NCBI GenBank assembly: GCA_030248225.1
Contig: JASANE010026881.1
Coordinates: 1-64,000 of the forward strand
Reading direction: 5' to 3'
From: Trileptium ribeirensis
Taxonomy: Eukaryota > Nematoda > Enoplea > Enoplida > Thoracostomopsidae
Length of the DNA: 64,000 nucleotides
Shown: one piece after another, positions 32,001 to 41,813 of the stretch
Numbering within the stretch: position 1 is the stretch's first letter
Layout of the letters: each line of letters opens with the position of its first letter
The notes under the pieces: generated by a model
Told to the model about the DNA's origin: nothing
The model's database searches: none
Seen by the model: the letters and a program-made list of their open reading frames with translations, nothing else
Made by a program: the position numbers and the translations under genes

Positions 32001-35000
32001 ATGGTGCAACATTTTATTCCCTTAACACCAACAAAATGACTGTCGCGTCAGAAATAGTTATCTAGTATTGATCTGCTAGCTAGGGCTCGAAACAAATTCT
32101 TGTACAAAATTGCCACAGAAATTTTTGCATTTGTTTGGAATAGTAATCTACTAAGCTTCAGCTGTTTTATCTTATGTTCCTCTTATAATGTTATTTTCAT
32201 ACCTTGGTTATCAAAACGTATGTTGTATATATTGATGTGCGTTGCGTAGTATTCCTTCCCATGAATTTTTTATTATTTAAGGAATGTAATATATATTATA
32301 AATTACATTACGTATACTAGTAACATCATTTTTACACTAGCAGGATAATAGTTTCTGATTACAATAATTATTGTGAAGTTGTACTTGATATATTTTCTGG
32401 GTTATCCACCAGTGCGGAAAGGAAAGGCAAACGTCTGTTATTAAACTTGAGCAATAAGCTATTCTTGTCCGAAGCATATGTATCTCTGGCTTCTACATTC
32501 ACTCAAAATTTGTCATGGGGCGGAGGTACGGACGAGAGCACCGCTGATTGGAAATAAAGGGCTGTTGGATTTTCCACTAAATCAGGTCTATCGCCGGTCC
32601 ACTAGTGGGCTCTAAATCTACAAATTTTAACAATTTGGTTTTTATGAAAAACGCTAAACTGATTAATTAATATATGGCATTAGAAGCGTTGGAGAAACAT
32701 CTGCCGTGATCATAGCCAGCTTTTATACTTATATAACACTGTCATAATTTTAATTTAATTTAACTACAGAATGGCATTTTAGTAGAAAAATGTCATTTTT
32801 AATTATTTTTATTTTTTTGACCTGTTTTCACTCGTTTTTCACAGGGAATCCCACCCACCCCAGTTAAATTTAAAGGAGCCGTTATATATATCTAGAAGGT
32901 ATAACACTTGTGTACTAAGTGGATTGCAACTGTGCAAGAATAAAAGAAAATTAAGTTTTATTGTAGTACTGTTTTTGGTTGTCTTAACAGATCGTAAACA
33001 GTAATAAGCAAGTTTCCCATTTTAGTTATTCTTTTTTTCAGCTTTCGCCTTATTCGACTAATCCACTTTATTTATCGCCTTCGGATCAAAAACAGTCGCC
33101 GCTGCGAAAGGTTTTTTCTGAAGCGGATTTTGTCGGGTTTTCTTCAGGTGGACCGTGTGGAACTGCTGAAATTGTTAGGCCAGTAAGCAATGCCCGCTGT
33201 TATTTGCCATCTGAACAGTGTTGAAACAAAATCCACGACGAATCGGATTATGTTTTACAGTTTTTAAAAAATTGTACGATCATTTCTTTTCTTCTGCTTT
33301 GTCTTCCTGTCGCAGGTTAATCGTCTACAATTTTTCTCAGGTCAACAGCTAGCAACCCTTTCCGTGATTCGCTGATTTAGCTTAGCAATCATTGGATGCC
33401 GCATCGCTTATTTCAACGTAAGATTAAATTTGTTCGATCATTTCTGGACCTTCATTTTGAGAACGTTTGTCGAAATGATGCCTTTGGCGATTAATTAATA
33501 AAAAGTTTTTATTACTAAACTAGTCGGTAGTGGAACTACATTTGTGAGCGGAGCTTGGGCTGTGGCATTACGAATGTACTCAATATTATGTCCTTGTAAC
33601 TACATTGCATAGGGCTTTATCATTGGTAAAAATATTATATTTGAATTCTTCGACCCAAAACACCCTATAATGGTTTGATCGAAACGATGCTATTTCAATA
33701 AATAACACAAATATTGCAAAATTCTCTATTTTAGCTGCATAAAATTAACTAATTAGCTAATTACTAATTAACCACTCAAAATTTTTTAATCCCAAATATC
33801 AGGTGCACACTCTGACATGATAGGCTTTCAAACAAAAAAAGTTTTTTTAAAATCGGTTCAGTGGTTCTTGAGATCCGTCGGACCGAACGAACGGACGGAC
33901 ATCGACATTTTTACTCCCAGACAGAAAATAAAAACGCTTCGCCGGGCTCCGCTCAATAAAAAAGTTGGAATCTGTTCTGTGTAATTCTGGGACTCTTTGT
34001 TTGGTGAGAATATAGGCTAATCTCTACTATGCTTGCGGTCGTACTATATTTTGCAATTCGACGTCCTTCTCTTTGAGTATATGCATTTATCGTAATTTTC
34101 CAGTAGCAATCTGACATAATTTCAGAAAATTCATTTGAAATCGATTAACCAAAATTTCGATTTATATGACGTAGCGAATTTCGATTGATTTCGAGGTTTT
34201 GAGGTACATAAATAAATTAAATACTTATAATCAATCGAGTATGGTTAATCGAAGTCTCGATCGGTTTCGATTAAATGAAATTTCAGTGGATTGCAATTTC
34301 GACTGCACTTGACTATAATACTTTACGGTATTATTATTATTGAGTGAAACGTTGTTGTTTTCGTCAGAGGGGGAAAATTCGGCACCGTCTGGCCGTCCGC
34401 CCGTCCGTTGAACTCCTCAATAATTACTGGGCCGATTTAAAAATTTTTTTGAAAGGCCAAATATCGGACAGGTGCAAAGACATAGATTTTGTGAAAATTT
34501 GTTTTAGTGAATTAGTAATTAACTAATAAGTTTAGCGTGTGAGCTTATTTTTAGCATTTTCAAACAAAAATTTCTTATTTTTCAATGAATAATTATTGTA
34601 AAGCTATTATTTTGGTTCCTGTATTACATCCTGCCGTGCTGATTATGAATCTGGTTTTTATTACTATTCGGGGATGTTAAAAATATGCTAATTAGTTAAA
34701 TAATTAGCTAATTAATTATTAATTAGCTAATATTTTGAAAATTTTCAAAGTGCTCCGAAATAAAAAGTTGCACATGGGGTTTTCTATGACGCTGATCACG
34801 AATATGATATTTCTAAAGCTCTAAAACTTGGCCGTATATGCTAGTTACTTAAGTAATCAATAAGTTAATCTTATGTAAATTTTATAATCCTTAAAACTGA
34901 TTATTTTTGACACTCGGGGGTTTAGAAATCGCTGATCATGGATATGTGACTTTTAAACCTCTATGATTTATCATGTTTGCTAATTAGTTAAATAATTAGG

Positions 35001-38000
35001 TGATATTAAACTTTTTGTAAGGTGGATTTGACATCGAACGTCTAAAACGTGATACTTAGTATAAATTGATTAAACATTTAGTTCAAATACATGTATACAT
35101 AAACAAAATATAACATACTTTGACTATTGCTCTACTCACTTTTTGTATTTTATTGCATTCACTAGTTTTATAACTGTAATTTCGTCTTACTTCGTGTGAT
35201 ACCTAGTTTTGTAGTACATCAAATTTTTACGTGTATCATAAAATGAAGAAAAATTAAAAATTTTTTGCTAGTTTGAGATCCTGATAAGGATAGGATATGT
35301 TATACAAATTCACGGATTGTCTAAATTGCTATTTAATTTTATGGCAGCATATTATATTGCCATGTGGTGCCCTGTGGTTGGTCAATATATATTACTTTTT
35401 TCAGAAAACTGTAATGAATATGTCATCATTTCCTCCAACTGCAATGGTATTTCATCAAGAACAGATAAGTTACGATGGAGATTCGTGGAAATGTAATCAA
35501 AGTAAGAATGTTCAGTATTGAGCGTGCAGCATAACTAAATTAATGTGGTCTAGAAATTCATCACGACGACCAAGGGCGTAACCAAAGGGGGATATGGGGT
35601 AATGTCTCCCCTTGGGCGAACCGAGAAAAAATTTTGAGACTAAAAATATATCGCAATCTTCGGCTTACTTCTTTGATAATTTTATAGTAATATAATATTT
35701 ATTATATTTATAGTAATATGATATAATAATATTTTTTATTTTTTCAGTTAATAACTTGTTCATTGGTCGATGTAGTTATTGTGCTAAGAATGAGCAATTC
35801 TGAATTCCCCCATCGCGCCGACGAACCTGCCTCCAAGCGTTTCCGTACACAGAATATTCCGGCCGAAAATATTATGTCGGTATCAGACACATTACGGCTC
35901 CACGTTACCGAACTTATTATTATTCCCCTGAACTACGAGGATTGTTGTGCCTGCCGTGTGTTTTGTTTGTGCCCGAAACAACCGGCAAAGGCGGAAAACA
36001 AAAAAAAAATAGGTCGACTGGTCAGTGACGCTCTCTGGGACCTCATGAAACTCACAGGGAAAGACAGTTACCTGGACGTCCACTTAACACGGGATTATCA
36101 TACCTTTTCGGTGCAAGCCCCACAAGGAATTCGGGAAACCGTATTGCATAGGGATGTCCGCAGTCAACTGGATACACAACGAGCGGACCAAATAAAACCA
36201 CAATCGGGGAATTTTCCGGGCAGTCATATACGAAATAGAAACTTGCGGCAGACTTAAGTTGAGCTTGAGGGGCCATCGAGATGCTGGACCGATATACACT
36301 AACGTGGATTTGGAGCACATCGATTTTACACGAGGAACCTTCGAGCCTTCTTGCAGAAAGCCGCAATTCGTGATGACGCATTGGCCAATCACTTCCAAAA
36401 CGGACCCCGCAACGCAATGTATTTGTCTCCTAAGGTTCAGAACGATTTAATTGGCTGTTTTGGAACTGTAATGCTACGCAAAATATCATCTGAAATTCAG
36501 GATGCTAAATTATTTGCGATCCAAGCTGATGAGACAACATTTGTGATCCATGCTTTTGTGTTTTAAGTAGAATTGAAATCTTAGTGTAGTGAGTTAAACA
36601 AGCAAAGCGAAGAATTCTTATTGCGGTACAGTGGTGAAACATAACAATGATCGTTATTGTGTTTTTTGGGTGACACCCATAATTCAACTATATGAGCAGA
36701 TTGATTCGCGCAATAATTCATTTGAAATGTCCCTTTGTGTCTTAGTTTGGGCGCGAGACACGATTCCAATTTATTCCTTCCGAAAAAGCAGACCGAAGGA
36801 GCTCGGATCGTGCAATGCCCCCAAAAATCATGTTATTCATTGCATCTCAACAAATGGTGTAGACATCTGGGTCAAATTTAGCTCATTATTTGTCGAGCAC
36901 AATTAGCTTCAATCAGAATGGTATAATGAAAGCTTTGCTGTGCCCCTTTTTAAAGATATGAAATTTGGGTAAAGTGTTTAAATTGGACTAGTGAGATGCA
37001 AAATACACGAAAACGATAATACCTCCGTAATCACTCGAGTTATATGGGTATTATGGATTTCATTTTGTAGATATTGCAGTTATCTTATTCACTACATATC
37101 TGCACATATTGGCTGCTATTGCCATTATTTACGCGGCAGGGTTCGGCCAAAAATGTTTTTGAATTGATCGTCGTATTTAAAAATAGATGAAAATGGCAAT
37201 AACTCGATAACCGGTCTAACTATATAGGTGTATTTAGTAGCATTTTGTGACTTCTTAAATAGACAATAAGCGAGTCCTCAAATATTCAAGCAACATGGCT
37301 GATGTTTGGCTCATTTCATAAGTTCATGTTCAATATTGTAGATTGTGTACGTCACTCTAAATTAGATACTTAGCACTCACAATTTCCACATTTCGACAAG
37401 CTACTTGTGCTATTTGTTAAACCTGTGATTCTAACGATTTTCATGGTTGCTACAAACAATAAAGCAACTCATTCAAACGTATTTTGCGGCGCCTCCATAT
37501 TTTTTGGAATGGTAGTGCATCCTTTATTATACGCCCTTCGAACGAAGCATGCTTGATTTAGTGTTTTTTTAATATAATTCTTAGGCTTTTACAAACTACC
37601 AAAATTATATCAGGGTGCATAACGTGATGCCCTCACTGTACGAAACTGGGGAACTGATCTTACTTGGGTACAATTCCTTCAGTTCGGCTTTGTTTATCCA
37701 GTTTAATGAGGCTAGAGAGTGTTGTAATTGTCAGAAAACTTCAAACGTGTGTAAGTTAATGACTGATTGTAATTGATTATATATTTCTCAAAAGGACGTT
37801 TTGTGACATTTAACCCATCACAGAAAAAAGTGATTTTTTGGTCAAAATGGGAAAAATTAACACAATTTTAGCAGACGAACTCGCTAATTTCTTAATGGCC
37901 GGGGGTATGAACTGGGAATGACGAAAATTTTCAGGGGGCATGAACTAGGGGAATCCGGAGAAGTCGATATACCATGGTGCTCCTTTCTTCTATTTTTGAA

Positions 38001-39646
38001 GAAGTTATGATGCTTTGTATATGTGATTAAAGATGTTTTTGAGGCGGTTGAGAACCATCATTTGATTCATTCAAACGTATTTCTTAGCAGAGCCTTAGCT
38101 TTGTAGTTGTATATCTATATTCAGGACTGCGCATGGTTCGCAGTTTTGAATCTAATGCTTTAAGTATTGTCGAAACTGATCGAACGAAGCAAACATAGTT
38201 TCCACTGGGAGAGCTAGGAGAAAGATCACTAATTTTTTTGTCTGTTGGTGTCACCTCATCTTCGGATGAATGGGTTTCGACAAAATAATATTTTATATAT
38301 TATATTATTCGATAGCAAAATTGATGACGGTGCGCCCGTAAGTTTAGCTGAACAGTAAGAGCACCGACCTCATCTTTCGGGTGGAAACTCCCAAGATCGG
38401 GTTTTAAGTGTTCTGTGTCAAATCTTCCACGGATATTTGTGTTTCGCAGCACATGCTTCGCGACAACCGTTTTATCGAAACACGGACACCGCTAATCGGA
38501 ATCATCTCATCGAGATCCACATCTCTGATATCCACTTTTTTGTGAGACTATTCTCAGGGCCGCTATGGGCCCGAATATTCTACAGCGAATTAAGTGCACA
38601 TAAAATCCAACCCAGTCAAAATCAAACGGTATCGCAATCGATCCATCTTTAAACGAAATTCGTTAAGCTAAATGCAAACTAAGGTTTTTTATTAAATTTT
38701 TATTTAAACGCATTCAAAATTCGTTAATTTCGCTTAAAGGAAAGCGATCGAAATCGAACGAAACTTCGTTTGATTTTTGAGCGCGTAAGTGTTACAGGTC
38801 TTACGATCATGAGGCCACGTATTTTAACTCTCTGCAAATGATAATCTTGGTTACGAGAATTAGCGCCATGTTGCTTCTGGGTACCAACCTGTGAAATGGT
38901 ACGATATTGCTGGGAAGGTACATAACAGTTTCCGTATCGGAACTGGCATCTTCATGTTTGTGCTTCAGGAAATCTGCCTGCTAATGCCGTGAAACTGGCG
39001 CCCAGCACCAGCAACCCAAAACGTGTTTGCGAACTTTTCAATAACAAGCTTACTGTCAAAATGACGACTATTTTATGTTTAATGCCAATATTCTGCCATT
39101 CGATTGCGTGCATTTTGTTAACTCGATTTTAATATTATTGCAGACACTAATTCCAAAAAAACATCTGTTGGTTCCAATACAGCGCCTCCTAGCGATCCGG
39201 TGCATAATAACCATTATAGCGCATCTACACCTGGTGCTGTATTCGACAGTATTAACGCCAAAGATAGTGATGATCGTATTGTGGAAAGTCGTTCGAAATT
39301 TGTTGATAGAATCTTGTCATCTCCGGAGTATTCAACAGGTGAAAATATTGACACAAGCGTTCGGCAAATTCATAAGTGCCCAAGCTGCGGGTTTACTGTC
39401 GAAGTTATATCAGCTTCGACTCAGACTGTTCTATCCGCTGCTATAGTTGAGTCTGACACAAAGTCGGGAACAGCTAACGTCCACGGAAAGTCGTTTACTG
39501 ATGATAGTAGTAACCGTGCTGATATTTTTGGTGTTCCAAACGGTTTACACGGTCTTGGAATGAGAAAGAATCTCAGTGAACGCTTGATGTATCGATGTGA
39601 TAAGATGGAAACAGCTGGTGTTCCGGGTAGCATTAAAAATTTGTAG
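28934..39646 (+). CDS. TJAP1/BEGAIN-family coiled-coil protein, 5'-incomplete, six exons
   Basis: Join 28934-29000, 29723-29830, 31771-31854, 33042-33182, 35405-35501, 39144-39646: exactly 1000 nt, or 332 codons plus stop after the first base, with every junction in phase. Exons 1-3 give a coiled coil whose key runs, VQKVNQQLEDRLL, LRLEQEN and ERYKNDCIQAVHLLRCQPS, match the conserved block of vertebrate TJAP1 and BEGAIN in order and spacing. TJAP1 is a tight-junction/Golgi-associated protein and BEGAIN a postsynaptic PSD-95 partner. The C-terminal half is Ser/Thr-rich and ends with a KCPSCGF CxxC motif (39377-39388) that I do not remember in either relative. Start exon(s) lie upstream and were not found. 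The invertebrate role is inference. Confidence 0.85.
29723..29830 (+). CDS. TJAP1/BEGAIN-like exon B
   Basis: Acceptor tatatag|gttgag, donor gaaaat|gtgagt. 36 codons, phase 0 at both ends. It is coiled coil: VEKTESDKLCLSQEMDSLNH then RVQTAQQQILRLEQEN. Confidence 0.85.
29865..30475 (+). repeat. Degenerate tandem repeat in a TJAP1-like intron
   Basis: About five units of 110-140 bp. Each carries a ttgaacggcagt(t/c) word (about 30007, 30150, 30275; diverged at 29967 and 30410), an aatattg(c/t)(a/t)gc word and ttagtgat...ataactaa(g/t)aaatt. Unit length varies and copies are diverged. It is intronic, with no coding. Confidence 0.65.
31771..31854 (+). CDS. TJAP1/BEGAIN-like exon C
   Basis: Acceptor ttatttaag|gaaagg, donor cacgag|gtgagt. 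28 codons, phase 0 at both ends: ERYKNDCIQAVHLLRCQPSM then YVAQKLHE. This is the most diagnostic exon: it parallels the (N)ERYxxDCxxAxxLLxC block of TJAP1. Confidence 0.88.
33042..33182 (+). CDS. TJAP1/BEGAIN-like exon D
   Basis: Acceptor ctttttttcag|ctttcg, donor aggcca|gtaagc. 47 codons, phase 0. Ser/Pro-rich: LSPYSTNPLYLSPSDQKQSP then KVFSEADFVGFSSGG. It begins where relatives have a LP/SP-type turn after the coiled coil. Confidence 0.8.
33517..33960 (-). repeat. GCGAAGCG-family repeat, copy A
   Basis: Nearly identical to 54637-55023 from aaactagtcggtagt through gaacgaacggacggacatcg to tttttactcccag. It then continues into aaaaacgcttcgccgggctc and gctcaataaa, the family terminus read in reverse. 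The close match between copies, apart from small indels, suggests recent spread. It lies in the exon D-E intron. Confidence 0.75.
34341..35105 (+). repeat. GCGAAGCG-family repeat, copy D
   Basis: Begins attgagtgaaacg, then aattcggcaccgtctgg. It is collinear with the outer parts of 20836-22480, but without the LINE. It lies in the exon D-E intron and is AT-rich with attagttaa and aattagctaa words. Confidence 0.65.
35405..35501 (+). CDS. TJAP1/BEGAIN-like exon E
   Basis: Acceptor tttttcag|aaaact, donor atcaaa|gtaaga. 97 nt, starting in phase 0 and ending with one extra base, which is exactly what exon F needs: KTVMNMSSFPPTAMVFHQEQ then ISYDGDSWKCNQ. I found it by the phase requirement; there is no independent homology support. 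Confidence 0.7.
35571..36565 (+). pseudogene. hAT transposase remnant (DUF4371/ZMYM-like)
   Basis: The left edge caagggcgtaaccaaaggggg at 35571 looks like the CAGGGGCGTA-type end of such hAT elements. The 164-codon frame (35763-36257) opens with a basic, nuclear-signal-like ASKRFRT. After a frame change it reads LSLRGHRDAGPIY (36258-36296) and, in another frame, LANHFQNGPRNAMYLSPKVQ and LFAIQADETT (about 36381-36540). The RGHRD.GPI and (A)DETT motifs are hallmarks of DUF4371 hAT transposases. It stops at 36566 before the catalytic core is complete, and no right end is seen. It sits only 70 bp after exon E of the TJAP1-like gene. Confidence 0.75.
36566..39143. other. Rest of the exon E-F intron: degenerate repeats only
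   Basis: At 37005-37250 there are repeats related in reverse to those at 19.9-20.3 kb. At 38640-38780 many gaaattcgtt/aacgaa words form an AT-rich degenerate repeat. No other coding is recognised. Confidence 0.45.
38333..38412 (+). other. tRNA-like sequence (possible SINE head), weak
   Basis: The stretch tttagctgaacagtaagagc resembles a tRNA A box region, and gatcgggttttaag, about 50 nt later, sits where a B box belongs. I cannot fold convincing acceptor and T stems. A decayed tRNA-derived SINE or chance are both possible. Confidence 0.2.
39144..39646 (+). CDS. TJAP1/BEGAIN-like exon F (last)
   Basis: Acceptor attattgcag|acacta. Two bases complete the split codon, then 167 codons to a tag at 39644-39646. 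Ser/Asn-rich, with SRSKFVDRILSSPEYS and the KCPSCGFTVEV CxxC motif. Its tail is LSERLMYRCDKMETAGVPGS. No obvious AATAAA follows closely. Confidence 0.78.
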
Positions 39647-40171
39647 ACGTGATGACGCCAACTGGGTATATTTATGTTTATTTTGATGTGGGATTTGGGT
39701 CTTTTAATTGCTGGCTATATTATATAAACGGTTATTTATGGTTATGATTGCGATTTTGTTTTATTTTTTTGCGGTGAAAATAGTGTTCGGACAATATTAT
39801 TGAGTCTCCATAAACGCGGGGGTTTTTCAATCTGTTCGGTGGTTTCTCCACTCGCTAAGAAATTTGCTGCCTTTTTGTTTTACAATTGCTATTACTACTG
39901 TCAAGAGTGCATTATAAAACGTTTGTGGAAGAAAGATACACGATCATACTGGTGTCATTTCTCTTATCCGATTTACGTGGCCGTTTTTCTGCTTACCCCA
40001 AGGATTGAAGGGTTGCTCTCCAAAGTTTTTCTGTGGTATCTATTACCCTCAGGATTCCTTTGACCGTTATATAAATTCTCTTGAGAACTCTCTTGTGGTG
40101 AAACAGATTAAACCTTAGCGATACCTCCAAAGAACCGTGTCGAGGCAGTCGATATATACCAACTCTAAGCA
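39647..40171. other. Downstream of the TJAP1-like gene
   Basis: This probably includes the 3' UTR. A short frame at 39800-40063 shows no family. Nothing else is recognised. Confidence 0.35.
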
Positions 40172-40176
40172 CCATG

Positions 40177-41808
40177 CTGGCCTGTCCACAGCCCTCCGAA
40201 AAGTGGGGGGACTTCGGGGGCCCCATGTTCATTCTCGGGGCAAATTTCAAAGTGGGGGGATAAATTTTGTTTAAAAATACACAATATTTCCATATTTTCA
40301 TGCATTTTTACTACTGTGAACGTACCTTCAAGCTAAAAAACAATATTTTAGCATTATAAATGGGTCATTTCACGAAACCATGTACTTTTGAAACACCACT
40401 TTTTGAAGCCAAAATGAAACGTTTTCCAATGCACAGTGTCTAGACCCTTCCGATGTAAAAAACCATGAATTTTTCGAATATCGATGTCTTTATGCAAAAC
40501 GAGCTACCTGAAACCTGCTACAGGGGTTGGAAAGGCCCTCCAGGGGGTCAAATTTTAATCCGAAATAAATCATTATTCTGTAGGTTGATGGAGTGACACG
40601 CGAACCATGGTCTGTTTTTATGCAAGTCGGACCAAAATGCTCCTCGTCAAGCCATTTGGAGCACTTGCGACCTAAAATTGATGCTGCTAGGGCATTCTTT
40701 GGGTTAAAAATCGACCAATTTAGAACAAGCCTGTCGCAGAAGTTTTTCTAGCGCAACGGAGACAGCACCTACAGATACCATTTTATGCTCACAAACCAAC
40801 CATGAGCGGGGGACACCTGAGAAAAAATTTCAGGCAGATCCTTAGGCCTTGTAAAAATGGCACCCCGATATGTTGAGTCGGGGGGGCTACACCTCAGGTC
40901 GGGGGGGGCTACATTTGCATTAAAATTTTTCAATAGATGAGTCGATTTTAGTGGGGCTTTACTATGTTTATATCCGGCCTATTGTAAGAATGTATGCTAA
41001 ATTTGGCTTTTTTAAATTTAAGTTTGGTCAGGTCGGGGGGTGGCTAGATTTTGCATACCCCATTTTTGGCATTGACCTTCGACCTCGTAATGAAATAACA
41101 CATGGACAGACGCTGATATTCTTTTTTTTCAATAACACCTGTACTGATTACGATTACCGTTATATAGCATAGTGCACTTTGACGTTATTTACCAGCGTCT
41201 GAAAGCTGCCAGATTTGACCTTGGTCGGGGGGCTACATGTCACGAAAAAAATTTTCGGAAGCTTGACGTCAGCTTCAATGTCGATGCTTACTCCCAAGTT
41301 TTTCCGGAAAAATTAGCAAATCCAATGGATCACAGTGAAATGAAAAACACACATATGTATCACGTGCTAGCGATACGGCGAACGTTTATATTGGGGACAT
41401 GTGTTTTTGGCTTCATTTGGCCAACCCGGGTTGAGGGCCTCTGGCTCCTGCTATGTTTGGGGTACAGAGGTCCACTATGCCTCGTTATGATCGTCGGATA
41501 TGCTATTACTACATCTCACAGCGACATTAAATTTCCTTTCAAAAGACTGGTGGTATGGGCCAAAAAGTGGCGATGTAGACCCCCCCCCCGACTAAAATGA
41601 CATGGTTTCGTGAAATGACCCAAATAGTGGTAATTAATGTTTAAAAAACAATTTGCAAACAAAGAACATAAATTTTCAGACATAAAAATTTTTGGAATTA
41701 GTTGAACATGGGGGGTTTCGGCCGAGTGGGGCGGACGGACATGGGGGAAAATCTCACGAACATGGGGGATTTGGAAAGTGGGGGGTCCCCCCACTGTGGA
41801 CAGGCCAG
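40177..41808 (-). mobile_element. MITE with 5-bp target duplication, copy 2, split by another element
   Basis: Reverse orientation relative to copies 1 and 3. Ends CTGGCCTGTCCACAG and CTGTGGACAGGCCAG are flanked by a perfect ccatg duplication (40172-40176 and 41809-41813). Without the nested element at 40362-41621 the MITE would be about 370 bp, like the others. The G/C-run subterminal regions and AT-rich centre are preserved. Confidence 0.9.
40362..41621. mobile_element. 1.26-kb TIR element with 4-bp target duplication, unclassified
   Basis: Perfect inverted ends, beginning GGGTCATTTCACGAAACCAT and ending with its complement, are about 22 bp long. They are flanked by aaat on both sides (40358-40361 and 41622-41625), which is single in the uninterrupted MITE copies. 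Inside, a phrase of the type gtcggggg(g)gctaca occurs several times (about 40880, 40899, 41035, 41224). A 142-codon frame (41172-41600) has no known motif. The 4-bp duplication and GGGTCA ends do not let me assign a superfamily. Confidence 0.8.
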
Positions 41809-41813
41809 CCATG

